Positions 8,601-17,097 of a stretch of 64,000 bases of DNA are shown piece after piece. Made by a program: the position numbers and the translations under genes. Source of the DNA: CAYSRC01 sp964446385. GTDB taxonomy: Bacteria; Bacillota; Clostridia; Oscillospirales; Ruminococcaceae. The stretch covers positions 1 through 64,000 of the forward strand of contig CAYUOH010000002.1 in NCBI GenBank assembly GCA_964446385.1, read 5' to 3'. The notes beneath the pieces are model-generated. The model had not been told where the DNA came from and ran no database searches. It worked only from the letters and a program-made list of their open reading frames with translations. Numbering within the stretch: position 1 is the first letter of the stretch; every line of letters begins with the position of its first letter.

Positions 8601-9115
8601 ACGATGGAGGCAAGCCTGTTTCGGGAGCAACCTCAGCTCGCTATAATATCCCTGCGGGTAAAGATGTAGGTTCTTACTACTATTACTGTATAGTTACATC
8701 TGAGAGAACCGATAACAATCAAACAGCCTCCGTTACATCCGGCGTGGCAGTACTTGAAGTGCAGAAAGCGAAGGTAGAAAGACCTACAGCAAACACAACA
8801 GCCTTCATATACAGCGGGCAGGGCCAGACCTATACCCCGACAGCCTTTGACAGTAAGTTGATGGATATCAGCAATAATGTCCAAACCGAAGCCGGCAGTT
8901 ATGAGGTAAGCGTTTCTCTGAAGGATACTGCCAACTACGAATGGGCAACTTCAGGTGATGCGACAGTTCCCTTAACCTTTACGATTGAAGCCGCAGAAGT
9001 CGATGAAGTTCCGAAAAAGTCTAACAGCGCTTGGCTGTGGATCACCCTGTCACTTGCTTCTGTTGCTGGTCTTTCATTTTTCTTCTTTTACATTAAACGC
9101 AGAAAAGACAGATAA
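5694..9115 (+). CDS. Secreted, membrane-anchored surface protein with InlB-type B repeats (split by assembly gap)
   Basis: One gene interrupted by 100 N at 7744-7843. A signal peptide (MKIKKILSLVLALVFLSVF, cleavage near SVSA) is followed by immunoglobulin-like beta domains, a region of about 280 residues with no family I recognise, then 80-aa repeats ending in LYAKW (Listeria-Bacteroides repeat type), and an MBG-like beta domain. The C-terminus has a single membrane helix (WLWITLSLASVAGLSFFFFY) and a KRRKDR tail; there is no LPxTG sorting motif. It probably projects from the cell surface in adhesion or matrix contact. The 100 N break the frame, but removing them together with a 19-base duplicated flank gives one uninterrupted frame of 1101 codons including stop. 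The true number of repeats is unknown. Confidence 0.88.
7329..8407 (+). repeat. 240-bp tandem repeats encoding 80-aa InlB-type units
   Basis: Units start at 7329, 7569, 7928 and 8168, each with a 240-base period and beginning S-Y-(T/S)-I-T-Y-K-D-M-G-T-D; the second is cut by the gap and its tail reappears after it. Within each unit, TKTGYTFNGWFTDS and the closing LYAKWT are nearly invariant. Nucleotide identity between neighbours is very high, which explains why the assembly failed here. Confidence 0.95.
7744..7843. other. Assembly gap of 100 N
   Basis: Exactly 100 unknown bases, a conventional scaffold-gap size rather than a measured length. The 19 bases on the left edge (7725-7743) are identical to the 19 on the right edge (7844-7862). 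Confidence 0.98.
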
Positions 9116-9151
9116 TTAAAAACATACCCGACAATTTCATAATGTAAAACA

Positions 9152-9186
9152 GGGCTTCCGAAGTCATCGATTGACCGCGGAAGCCC
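9152..9186 (+). terminator. Intrinsic terminator of the surface-protein gene
   Basis: 9-bp stem GGGCTTCCG/CGGAAGCCC with a 17-base loop, followed by TTATTT, 37 bases after the stop codon. Confidence 0.8.
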
Positions 9187-9269
9187 TTATTTCAATATAG
9201 TAGTAACAGCGTTTACAAGGTATTATGATATTATGAAAATATACAATTCTGAAAATTTATAAATATTTT

Positions 9270-9297
9270 TGTAACGAATTGCTCTATTTCAGCATTA
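9270..9297 (+). promoter_or_regulatory. ECF-type promoter, copy 1
   Basis: TGTAAC (9270-9275), 16-bp spacer, GCATTA (9292-9297). The upstream ATTTTTGTAACGAA core is identical to that before the second ECF gene at 27210-27223. It lies 30 bases upstream of the sigma gene and is best explained as an autoregulated ECF promoter. Confidence 0.6.
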
Positions 9298-9327
9298 ATA
9301 AACAGTTAAAGCAAAGGAGGCCGGCCG

Positions 9328-9816
9328 ATGCCGTCTATTGACGAAATATACCGTGAATATTCCAAGACGATCTATCGCTACCTCCTTTCGCTAACCCACG
9401 ACACTGACACGTCCGAGGAACTGACGCAGGAGACCTTCTACCAGGCCGTGAAAAGTATCGATCGGTATGACGGAAGCTGTAAAATGACCACCTGGCTGTG
9501 TGCAATCGCCAAAAACTCGCTGGCCGTATACAGGCGGAAGCATAGGGAGACGGTTGATTCGGATGAGCTTCCGGTCGCCGCCGATTCCGCTGAATCGGAG
9601 ACACTCGACGAGGTCGGGCGAGTCGAACTTATGCGAAAACTGCACGAGCTTATAGGTGACACGCGCGAGGTCATGTATCTGCGCTTACTTGGCAATCTCA
9701 GCTTCCGCGAGATCGGTGACATTCTGTCCCACACGGAAAACTGGGCGCGGGTGACTTACTACCGCGGGCGGGAAAAGCTAAAAAAGGAGTTGGAATCAGA
9801 TGAGAAAAAATCTTGA
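9328..9816 (+). CDS. ECF (sigma-70 family) RNA polymerase sigma factor
   Basis: A 162-aa extracytoplasmic-function sigma factor. Region 2 spans about residues 8-75 (SEELTQETFYQAVKSIDRYDG, WLCAIAKNSLAVYRR) and region 4 about residues 105-155 (VMYLRLLGNLSFREIGDILSHTENWARVTYYRGREKL). GGAGGCC lies upstream of the ATG. It overlaps the anti-sigma gene by 17 bases, implying translational coupling. The NWARV helix-turn-helix is nearly the same as in the second ECF factor of this window, fitting their shared promoter. The regulon beyond its own operon is unknown; the lipoprotein protease at 11478 is a possible member. Confidence 0.93.
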   Translation: MPSIDEIYREYSKTIYRYLLSLTHDTDTSEELTQETFYQAVKSIDRYDGSCKMTTWLCAIAKNSLAVYRRKHRETVDSDELPVAADSAESETLDEVGRVELMRKLHELIGDTREVMYLRLLGNLSFREIGDILSHTENWARVTYYRGREKLKKELESDEKKS

Positions 9817-11149
9817 CTGTGAGATCGTTCGCGATCTGCTGCCGTCCTACGCGGACGGACTTACGAACGAGACGACAAATAAAACGGTAGAGGAGCATCT
9901 GGCGGACTGCACCGATTGTGCGGACACACTGCGGCTTATGAGAGAACCCGAGGAGCAGAAAGCACCCCCGACCGCAGAGGTGGACTATCTAAAGAAGGTT
10001 CGCCGCCATTCATCCCGCACGGGAATAGTATTTGGTATCGTAATGCTGGCTGTCGCGATGATCCTCATCTTTGCCCGCCTGTTCCTCATCGGAAGTGCGT
10101 CTGTTGCGACAGACGCGAACTTAGCAGCTACCGTTGTCGATAACACTGTGTATGTGAGCGGGAATTTCGTCAGCAGCTCGGAGGGCTTGGCGCGTATCAC
10201 GTTCGAGGAAAGCGCCGGTATCGTCAATATAAGGATCTACGCCGCTCCCCGTTCCTTTGTTTCGCGGAATTCATTCAGCGAGAAATACACGGTGCAGAGC
10301 GACAGCGTTGGCATGGTGCGCTGCGGTGATCTGATCCTCTGGGAGAACGGCTTGCAGATCAGCCCTGTTGCATCTCAGCTCTTTGCGGCAAAAAATCCGT
10401 TTGTGGGCGATATGCCTTCAAATACGAGAATCGCATCCATACTCGGCGTATACGAGCAGTTTGGGACGTATGCGAATGAGCTTCAGACCTCGTCGGAGCC
10501 CTACGGCTGGACGCTGTGTCTTGATACCCAGGTCGAAGAGGATGAGGTGAGTACTGCGCGCGATATCATGACCGCCGATTCCTATGTGATGCTGGCTGCC
10601 GTCGGTAATCTTGGATATGTGACATGGGAATACCAAACCGATGCCGGTTCGCGTCAATATACCGTTACGACTGAGGATGCGTCGGCATACGCCGGCAGAG
10701 ATATAAAGGAGTGCGCCCAGTCTGCTTCGGATCTGCAAGCACTGTTGGAGAGCCTCAGCCTGAAGTGGGCCGGCGTGAAAGAAGTTCTGCAGGAGGACGG
10801 CACCTTCTGTCTGAATATCACCAACTACAGCAAAGCAAAGATCTATGGTCTTGTGATGGATTACTACCTTGACGGCAAACAGATTGGCACCTGCGCTGCC
10901 GAAAATGCCGACGGCTCGGCGATGAAACAGGACGATGAATTTATATTTGAATTTGTACCGGAAGACTTTCCTGACGGAACCACGGCCATCGACCTTTCCG
11001 GGTTCAGCTTTGACCTGTCTGTGAAAGATGAGGCAGGTAATACAATAGTGATCCGCGAAGGTGTGCCGGTTTCCGCAAAGTATGCCTGGAGCTGGTATTA
11101 CTCGCTGACCGGAGATTTCAGTACAGGCTTTATCCTCAACGAAGGATAA
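9800..11149 (+). CDS. Zinc-finger anti-sigma factor with large extracytoplasmic domain
   Basis: 449 aa. The N-terminal cytoplasmic domain (residues 1-50) has the anti-sigma zinc-binding pattern: CEIVRDLLPSYADG followed by HLADCTDC. One membrane helix lies near residues 74-97 (GIVFGIVMLAVAMILIFARLF). The remaining 350 residues are predicted to be outside the membrane, of mixed beta character, with no family I recognise; this would be the sensor. The protein should hold the ECF factor encoded just upstream at the membrane until a signal arrives. It starts inside the sigma gene, 17 bases before that gene's stop. Confidence 0.85.
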   Translation: MRKNLDCEIVRDLLPSYADGLTNETTNKTVEEHLADCTDCADTLRLMREPEEQKAPPTAEVDYLKKVRRHSSRTGIVFGIVMLAVAMILIFARLFLIGSASVATDANLAATVVDNTVYVSGNFVSSSEGLARITFEESAGIVNIRIYAAPRSFVSRNSFSEKYTVQSDSVGMVRCGDLILWENGLQISPVASQLFAAKNPFVGDMPSNTRIASILGVYEQFGTYANELQTSSEPYGWTLCLDTQVEEDEVSTARDIMTADSYVMLAAVGNLGYVTWEYQTDAGSRQYTVTTEDASAYAGRDIKECAQSASDLQALLESLSLKWAGVKEVLQEDGTFCLNITNYSKAKIYGLVMDYYLDGKQIGTCAAENADGSAMKQDDEFIFEFVPEDFPDGTTAIDLSGFSFDLSVKDEAGNTIVIREGVPVSAKYAWSWYYSLTGDFSTGFILNEG

Positions 11150-11477
11150 TTTAAACATCAAACAAACAGCCGGGAAGTTTTCTTTGTTGAAAACCCTCTC
11201 GGCTATTTCTATTCTTGTTCGTGTCAGAGGTGACATGTTCAGTACGAAGTTTATCATGAGATGTCTTCTCATAATATACGATACTGTTTTGTATTTTGAG
11301 ATGGCTTATGATATTCTAAAATGTAGAATAATGTATAAATAAAAAACCTCCTACGTATCTACAGATGCGATGACTAAGCTGTGCCGGGACTATCCGATCA
11401 AACCCAGCGTGCTGGAAATGACAGAAAGTTTATCAAAAATAACAACGTCCGTATATTGAAAGGAGTTCTGCATTAAT
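11150..11477. other. Intergenic region with weak terminator and a short coding-like relic
   Basis: Besides the hairpin at 11168-11204, this stretch carries a short open frame (11339-11458 plus) whose ATG at 11369 would give 29 residues beginning MTKLCRDYPIKPSVL and ending at a TGA. It has no SD and looks like the 3' remnant of a gene, although I do not recognise the family. SD AAAGGAG for the next gene lies at 11458-11464. No clear promoter is seen. Confidence 0.35.
11168..11204 (+). terminator. Imperfect intrinsic terminator of the ECF operon
   Basis: Arms AGCCGGGAAGTTTTC and GAAAACCCTCTCGGCT pair with a bulge; the loop is 6 bases and ATTTCTATTCTT follows. Weaker than most terminators in the window. 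Confidence 0.55.
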
Positions 11478-13634
11478 ATGAAAAGAAAAGTATCAATCGT
11501 TTGCCTTATCGTTATATGCTTAATATTTTCTATCGTTATCTCGGCATGCTCTGCTCAACCTACGCCAACTACGACACCAAATACCACGCCGACTAATACG
11601 CTGGCGACGTATAAGGACCCGGCTCCGGAATCCCTTATCTATTCAGCTGATTTTGGCTACATTCCAGTCAACCAGCTCGTCATTGTTTTTGAGGACGGCA
11701 TAAAAAAAGATGACGCCATTAAGACGCTTGAACAGATCGGCGGAGCGGTCGTGGGTGAGGTAGAGTTTATTAACCTTTATCTGCTTGAGATGGACTTCAC
11801 CTCCGAAGCCGAACTTACGTCCGCTATGGATGTGGCTCGGGAGCTTAACGGCGTGGAGATTGTATTCCCCAACACTGTTGTGTATCCAAGCGACGCGGAG
11901 GGTACTCCCTGTACTCCGCTCAAGGACCCAATTTTTGAAAACAGTTCCAACTCCTCTCATTACAACCGGATCGGCATGGAAAACGCCTGGCGAATCATTA
12001 AAGGCAGCGGCGTTGAGCTGAGCAAGGTAAACGTGGGTGTTGTCGATGAAGCAATCTACACCGGTTCCGACGAGTTTGGCGGCAGTGTAAAGGTGACGGG
12101 TGACACGATTGAAACACCGGCGATGAAGGACGGGAAGATACTTGATGGCGGCATGTCCCACGGCACGTTGGTGACCCATGTGATCGGAGCGGACCACAAT
12201 AACGGCGGCATGGTCGGTATCGCCAGCGTATTGGAAAGCAATTTGGAGATTAATGTCAGCGGGTTAATGAATAAAAAAACCGAACTTATTCCAACAAGGC
12301 TTAAAGAGGATGATATTACCCAGGCCAGTCGAAAATCCGAGTATAACCCGATTACCTTCGCCTATACCGTTCCGGCGCTTGTTCATCTTAAAAAACAGGT
12401 GGATAATGGTTCCACTGTCATCAACTGCTCCTTCAGTTCCAATAAGCTTACTGAATCAGAAGAATGGATCACCCGAGCTTATGAGAAGTTCTTTAAAGCC
12501 ATTCATAAAACAAACCCCCATGTAGTCTTTGTCGTTTCCGCGGGAAACAAAGGAAATGCAGACAAAACACGAGGTGCTTTATCAGGAAAAAACTCATATC
12601 CGGCAGGCATTTCAATGCCCAACGTAATTACTGTGGGCGCACTCGATAACGACGGCAATCGTGCCGAATTTTCTAATTATGCCACAGGAACCGCGGAAGT
12701 TACGCTCTCTGCACCTGGCGTGGACATGGTATTAGGCGTGGACAAGGATGGCCAACCTATCAAGGCCAGCGGCACAAGCTTCACCACACCCCAGGTAACA
12801 TCAGCCGTCGCGCTGATCCAATCTATCAACCCGAAACTGTCGGCAGCAGATATCAAGGAGCTATTAAAGGAAACAGCATCTCCTGAAACAACTAACGGAG
12901 ACCAGTCTGTCCCGATTCCGGAGGGCATGGGTGCGGGCGTTCTCAAAGTGGACGAAGCTGTGCTCCGCGCAATAAACGATGTGCGTGCTGAGAACAAGCA
13001 GGAGCCGTATACTATGGAGCAGGCCCTCAATCTGAGTCGCGTATCCTTGCTGGCCACGGGACAGGGTAAGGAATATACCATTTCAGCAGGTATTCCGTCG
13101 GCGCTATCGGGGAGCACAGCTGTAAAAATCGAAGTAACAGGAGAATGCGCTCTGTCCGGAAAAAGTACAGTAACTGTAAATGCAGGCGCCGAGGCACAGT
13201 GGGAGATAATACTGGATGACGAAGAAGTCTTTATTCGCGTGACCCGCCTGGACAATGGGAACTGCGCATACATGACGCTCACACCCGAGGCGGGTCCGAT
13301 TACTCTACAGCAAATTGCAGGTACTTTTTCAGGTACTGCGGTCCTGCAATATGTTGCTGATGACGTCGAAACCGAAGATAGCCTTCCGGTAACAATTCAG
13401 TTCAGTGAAAACGGAACTGGTATCGCAAATGTATATGGATATGAGGGCGAGGCACAGTGCGCCGGGAATGAAGTTTCTTTTTCCGTGAAGATGGAGGAGG
13501 ACGGTTATTCAGTCTACGCAGTTTTTAATGGGACAGTGAGCAGAAGCGGTAGCCAAATGCTCATCAGTGGAGATATAAGGATGACCCTTATGGGTATACA
13601 CTTTGCAACCTATTCTTTATCAACTATGAAGTAG
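11478..13634 (+). CDS. Lipoprotein subtilisin-family (S8) serine protease
   Basis: 718 aa. A type II signal peptide ends in the lipobox VISAC with the lipidated cysteine at 24, then a Thr/Pro-rich linker, a propeptide-like region (about 60-135), and an S8 catalytic domain. The triad is visible as Asp190 (VGVVDEA), His228 (GGMSHGTLVTH) and Ser434 (ASGTSFTTPQ), with the oxyanion Asn357 in SAGNKGN. The sequence after Asp lacks the usual TG, an unusual variant. Residues 530-718 form two beta-rich domains of unknown type. It is probably an outer-membrane-leaflet-anchored protease acting on envelope or secreted proteins. It sits downstream of an ECF sigma/anti-sigma pair and could act in that signalling, but this is inference. 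Confidence 0.9.
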   Translation: MKRKVSIVCLIVICLIFSIVISACSAQPTPTTTPNTTPTNTLATYKDPAPESLIYSADFGYIPVNQLVIVFEDGIKKDDAIKTLEQIGGAVVGEVEFINLYLLEMDFTSEAELTSAMDVARELNGVEIVFPNTVVYPSDAEGTPCTPLKDPIFENSSNSSHYNRIGMENAWRIIKGSGVELSKVNVGVVDEAIYTGSDEFGGSVKVTGDTIETPAMKDGKILDGGMSHGTLVTHVIGADHNNGGMVGIASVLESNLEINVSGLMNKKTELIPTRLKEDDITQASRKSEYNPITFAYTVPALVHLKKQVDNGSTVINCSFSSNKLTESEEWITRAYEKFFKAIHKTNPHVVFVVSAGNKGNADKTRGALSGKNSYPAGISMPNVITVGALDNDGNRAEFSNYATGTAEVTLSAPGVDMVLGVDKDGQPIKASGTSFTTPQVTSAVALIQSINPKLSAADIKELLKETASPETTNGDQSVPIPEGMGAGVLKVDEAVLRAINDVRAENKQEPYTMEQALNLSRVSLLATGQGKEYTISAGIPSALSGSTAVKIEVTGECALSGKSTVTVNAGAEAQWEIILDDEEVFIRVTRLDNGNCAYMTLTPEAGPITLQQIAGTFSGTAVLQYVADDVETEDSLPVTIQFSENGTGIANVYGYEGEAQCAGNEVSFSVKMEEDGYSVYAVFNGTVSRSGSQMLISGDIRMTLMGIHFATYSLSTMK

Positions 13635-13694
13635 GCCTTAGGACTGTAAAATCCCAATAAGAAATATTTAGTTAAAAAATTGGAGGTATGAGTT

Positions 13695-14363
13695 ATGTAT
13701 TGTACTAATTGCGGCACACAAATATCAGAAAACACAAGTTTCTGTCCCTCTTGCGGCAGTGAAATCAAACAAGCGTCTCAAGCTCCACAGTCTACTGTTT
13801 TGCGTGGCTTCTCACCCCGTATCAACGACCCAGCCTTAGCCAAATATGTTAAAAATTCAAATCGTTGGGCGGCAATATTTTCTTTGATTCTTGCCGTTGC
13901 CGCCGTGATCGGTTTCTACATATACGGCGAAGCAGGTTCTGAAATGGATAATCCCGAATCGCTATATATCGGCTTAGGGATTGGGGGCATGTTTTTGGTG
14001 ATCGCACTGTTTCAGATACTCGGCAGGAAACGCAGTAAGACCTGGGACGGAACGGTAGAAGACAAAAAGATCAAAAAGAAAACCAAACAAAGCGGTGATG
14101 ACGACGATTATGAGAACTATCTTGAATACTCCGTAATCATTCGCAGCGACGTTGGAAAACGGTATACTATCACATCACAAAACAACGATATCCTGTATAA
14201 CTACTATCGAATCGGCGACCGGGTACGTCACCATGCTGGGCTTAACACTTATGAGAAGTATGACAAGACCGGAGATGTGATTATTCCCTGCAGCGCCTGC
14301 GGGGCAATATGCGATATAAACGATGATATCTGCTCACGCTGCAAGTGTCCGTTACTTAAATAA
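13695..14363 (+). CDS. Double zinc-ribbon membrane protein
   Basis: 222 aa. An N-terminal zinc ribbon (MYCTNCGTQI, FCPSCGSEI) is followed by two membrane helices (about residues 58-76 and 92-113), then a soluble domain starting TWDGTVEDKKIKKK that resembles the conserved DUF7489 type, and a second zinc ribbon at the C-terminus (PCSACGAICDINDDICSRC). SD TGGAGG lies 9 bases before the ATG. Such proteins are widespread and uncharacterised in Clostridia. No operon partner is evident: 60 bases separate it from the protease gene. Confidence 0.7.
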   Translation: MYCTNCGTQISENTSFCPSCGSEIKQASQAPQSTVLRGFSPRINDPALAKYVKNSNRWAAIFSLILAVAAVIGFYIYGEAGSEMDNPESLYIGLGIGGMFLVIALFQILGRKRSKTWDGTVEDKKIKKKTKQSGDDDDYENYLEYSVIIRSDVGKRYTITSQNNDILYNYYRIGDRVRHHAGLNTYEKYDKTGDVIIPCSACGAICDINDDICSRCKCPLLK

Positions 14364-14459
14364 GATAAGATCAGTCTCGACCGGATTTTTGCTTCAAAGC
14401 AGTGAGGTCACAGTTGTTGATCATCCGGAGTATGAACTGAAAAAATGGAGGATACCGGT

Positions 14460-14957
14460 ATGTCAGAGATAAAAATGCGAATAGAAGAAAAAGATGCATT
14501 TCAAGTCATTGGACGAAAAACCTGGATATTCGGACAGGACAATGAAATATTTAGTAGATTTTGGGATGAGTCACACAAAAACGGATACATTGACGAGATA
14601 ATTGCTTACCGCAAAGGTGTACCGGGGGCAGTAACCAAGAGTAATTCATTTGGCGTTTCACGCGTGGAAAAAGATCCGTCGAATAGAGCGTTTGATTTTT
14701 ATATTGCGACTGAAAAGATACTGGAGTCAGATGAAGTAATACCAAATACGGATGAATACACCGTTCCTTCCTGTACCTGGGCTATTTTTTCTAATAGTGG
14801 AGAACTGCCTATGTCTTTAGTAGAGGCAGAAATGCATACGTTTATGGGATGGCTGCCAAATTCTGAATATGAACATGCCTACGCTCCGGAGTTAGAAGTA
14901 TATCCCGTTGAGGATAGTAGTTTAGTGGAGTTTTGGTTACCAATTAAGAAAAGATAA
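14460..14957 (+). CDS. GyrI-like / AraC effector-binding domain protein
   Basis: A 165-aa stand-alone small-molecule-binding domain of the GyrI-like (SOUL-like) fold, similar to the C-terminal domains of AraC and BmrR-type regulators. Typical segments are FQVIGRKTWIFG near the start, the Y-T-VPSCTWAIF strand in the middle, and the terminal EVYPVED...EFWLPIKK. There is no DNA-binding domain, so it may bind or sequester a ligand. The start at 14460 is chosen because GGAGG at 14448-14452 is 7 bases upstream; an earlier in-frame ATG at 14445 overlaps this SD. Confidence 0.78.
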   Translation: MSEIKMRIEEKDAFQVIGRKTWIFGQDNEIFSRFWDESHKNGYIDEIIAYRKGVPGAVTKSNSFGVSRVEKDPSNRAFDFYIATEKILESDEVIPNTDEYTVPSCTWAIFSNSGELPMSLVEAEMHTFMGWLPNSEYEHAYAPELEVYPVEDSSLVEFWLPIKKR

Positions 14958-15072
14958 GAAACCACTATCGACTTGTTCCCTTTAAGCTGCAATATAAACT
15001 TATCGAGCAGTTCTGAGCACAAAGCAGTTATATGGATTTGCAGGTAGATGTGAGAAATAGAGGATAACGGTT

Positions 15073-16038
15073 ATGATGGATATCGTATTCAGCGATAGTG
15101 CCTGTGGGAGTCTTAAGATGGCTCAGCATTGTGGCAAAGGAAAATATCAAGCTGGATGTATAGGCATTATTGGTAGTCATGATGATGGAACTAAACTAAC
15201 CAAAGAGGAAATTGAAACTGCTCGTAGGGAAGCAGAGGAAAAGGCACGATTGGCGTGGGAGCGTGCTGCCCCTATGGGTGGAAATACATCAGATATTTTC
15301 GGATTCAATTTGATGCTGAGCATTGGTGATATTTCGGAAAATCAGTCCGGTATCAAAAGGAAACTGACATTAGAAAACTTATACAGCGTTTATCCGAATG
15401 ACGAAGGGCGTCAGGCGGTGGAAGAAATATCTCAAAGAGCAAACGAAGATCTGAAAACAATTCATGAACGTACAGCAGCAGGAGAAGCCCTCCGTATCTG
15501 GTACAGTAACCAGCCCGACGAAATGTGTGGACTTTACTGGTTCATGGGTCAGTTGAATCAGTGGAACGTTGATGATGTTCAGGTCTCGATTGTAAAGCTT
15601 CCGGAATGGGAAGCTAATGAAAAAGGAAATATCATTCAAAGAAATGGCTGGGCTGGAGTAGCTCCGGAAGAATGGTATTATTACCTTGATTTGCAAAAGA
15701 CTGTGCCTCCATTATTCTTACAAGACTGTGCATCTCATTGGCAGAAACTTCAAGCAGAGTGCTCACCTTTGCGAGCCGTGCTGAATGGACAGCTGGTTGG
15801 TACACCAAAAAATCTTTATGATGATTTTATTCTTCGCGAAATCGAAACAGAAGGTGAAGAATTTCTTGAAGCAAAGATTATCGGACGAGTGCTTGGTAAA
15901 TACCAACTGGGTATTGGGGATTCCTGGATTGCATTACGTATAGAAGAAATGATACATGACGGAAAATTAGTGGCTGTGAATGTGAGTGGCAAAGATATGC
16001 CGAGCTATCATAGAGTATTGAAAAAGTGTAATCAATAG
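15073..16038 (+). CDS. DUF1835/DUF3658 domain protein
   Basis: 321 aa. The N-terminal DUF1835 region begins DIVFSDSACGSLKMAQ, with a central block around residues 140-165 (ALRIWYSNQPDEMCGLYWFM). A C-terminal DUF3658-like helical region ends near the last residues (VLGKYQLGIGDSWIALRIEEM). These conserved proteins have no established function. GAGGAT precedes two consecutive ATGs; I used the first. The leader is similar to that of the preceding gene (GAGGATA then CCGGT or ACGGTT before the ATG), hinting at a common origin of the two translation signals. Confidence 0.75.
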   Translation: MMDIVFSDSACGSLKMAQHCGKGKYQAGCIGIIGSHDDGTKLTKEEIETARREAEEKARLAWERAAPMGGNTSDIFGFNLMLSIGDISENQSGIKRKLTLENLYSVYPNDEGRQAVEEISQRANEDLKTIHERTAAGEALRIWYSNQPDEMCGLYWFMGQLNQWNVDDVQVSIVKLPEWEANEKGNIIQRNGWAGVAPEEWYYYLDLQKTVPPLFLQDCASHWQKLQAECSPLRAVLNGQLVGTPKNLYDDFILREIETEGEEFLEAKIIGRVLGKYQLGIGDSWIALRIEEMIHDGKLVAVNVSGKDMPSYHRVLKKCNQ

Positions 16039-16055
16039 TTATAGGAGTTATGAAC

Positions 16056-16223
16056 ATGAAAAGACAGTTACAGGGAATAGCGTTGTTGTTGTTTAGTATT
16101 CTATTAACCTTGGTAATGGGCAATGAACCGTTCTTCGATTTGGATTTTGATTTTTCTGTTATATTTGCGATTATTGGAGTTGTTGGGTTAACTATGGTGT
16201 TCTGGAAAGAGTCAAAACAGTAA
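16056..16223 (+). CDS. Small two-helix membrane protein
   Basis: 55 aa: MKRQLQGIALLLFSILLTLV forms a first membrane helix, an acidic turn FFDLDFDF follows, and a second helix (VIFAIIGVVGLTMVF) ends in WKESKQ. AGGAG at 16043-16047 lies 8 bases before the ATG at 16056; the earlier in-frame ATG at 16050 is too close to it. It follows the DUF1835 gene by 17 bases and precedes a terminator, so it is probably the second gene of that unit. Function unknown. Confidence 0.65.
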   Translation: MKRQLQGIALLLFSILLTLVMGNEPFFDLDFDFSVIFAIIGVVGLTMVFWKESKQ

Positions 16224-16249
16224 ATTCTGACTTTTCTGCCATAAACGCC

Positions 16250-16276
16250 GAAAAGCTCAGTATTACTGAGCTTTTC
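16250..16276. terminator. Intrinsic terminator
   Basis: Perfect 12-bp stem GAAAAGCTCAGT/ACTGAGCTTTTC with a 3-base loop between the small membrane protein and the convergent DUF4177 gene. The T tract is internal to the stem, so strength is moderate. Confidence 0.65.
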
Positions 16277-16361
16277 AAGGTGTAAATATTTCTTTGCGGT
16301 ATGTTCGATAGCATAAATTATGGCTGATTCCAGAAACTGCATATGAACTTCATAATCAAAA

Positions 16362-16550
16362 TTATTGTTTCTTACGTTTAAATGTAGCAAACATCTGAAC
16401 TGACATTCCACTTCCGGCGACAGGAGATACAATAGATACAAGCTCCCAACCTTCGTTACCCATTTCGTTTAAATTTTCATCTATTTCAAATTTTGTTCTA
16501 AAAATTCCTTCTCTGTCTATAATAATCGTTTTATATTCCCATTTTTCCAT
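16362..16550 (-). CDS. DUF4177 domain protein
   Basis: 62 aa, a single compact domain: WEYKTIIIDREG at the start, then LNEMGNEGWELVSIV and a final beta strand FATFKRKKQ. This EYK...GWELV pattern defines the DUF4177 family, small proteins of unknown function. GGAG lies just upstream of the ATG. It is a single gene facing the previous unit across the hairpin at 16250-16276. Confidence 0.8.
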   Translation of the reverse strand: MEKWEYKTIIIDREGIFRTKFEIDENLNEMGNEGWELVSIVSPVAGSGMSVQMFATFKRKKQ

Positions 16551-16700
16551 CTAAATTCTCCTCGATAATCATTTAATGTTATTATGTTATCTTATATATA
16601 TTACCTGCTTGTTAATAGTATAATATATTAAAAGGTAGAAAAGCCATTATTGCAATACATGCAGAATTTGTGTATAGAATTGAGAAAGGGAGAAACAATT

Positions 16701-17033
16701 ATGCTGAAGATGATTTTTCATATCGACGAAATTGATCGCTGGCCTATGGTTTTGAAAAATGTAAGAAATTCTCTTGTTGCCGAGCCGGAGAGCATGATTG
16801 AGGTCTTGGCAAATGGTGGTGCAGTTGTTTTTTTTATGATCCATACAAAGACCTTGGAATCAGACTGGCTCGATTTGGTAAATAAAGGAGTATCCTTTAA
16901 GGCTTGTCGCAACGCCCTGAACGAGCATCAGATTCGGGAAGATTCTCTTCCTAAAGTTGTAGAAGTAGTACCTGCCGGAACTATAGAGCTGGCAAAAAAA
17001 CAAATGGAAGGCTTTTCCTATATTCGTCCGTGA
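16701..17033 (+). CDS. DsrE/DsrF-like sulfur-relay family protein
   Basis: 110 aa. The first strand and helix LKMIFHIDEIDRWPMVLKNVRN, the middle EVLANGGAVVFF strand, and FKACRNALNEHQI with a single cysteine near residue 72 fit the DsrE-like (COG1416) fold. The cysteine matches the position that carries sulfur in DsrE/TusD, but many members are uncharacterised. The start at 16701 follows AAGGGAG by 9 bases; an in-frame ATG further upstream has no SD. It is a single-gene unit with its own terminator. Confidence 0.75.
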   Translation: MLKMIFHIDEIDRWPMVLKNVRNSLVAEPESMIEVLANGGAVVFFMIHTKTLESDWLDLVNKGVSFKACRNALNEHQIREDSLPKVVEVVPAGTIELAKKQMEGFSYIRP

Positions 17034-17069
17034 TTCAACATCTATATTGATGAAGTAGAAGCATAAATC

Positions 17070-17097
17070 AGGCAGACAGAAATTATACCGTCTGCCT
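17070..17097 (+). terminator. Intrinsic terminator of the DsrE-like gene
   Basis: 8-bp stem AGGCAGAC/GTCTGCCT with a 12-base loop, followed by TTTTCTT, 37 bases after the stop codon. Confidence 0.82.

Noticed and set aside
9001..9115. LPxTG sortase signal at the end of the surface protein
   Set aside because: The tail has a membrane helix and basic residues, but the preceding motif (DEVPKKSNS) is not an LPxTG-type site.
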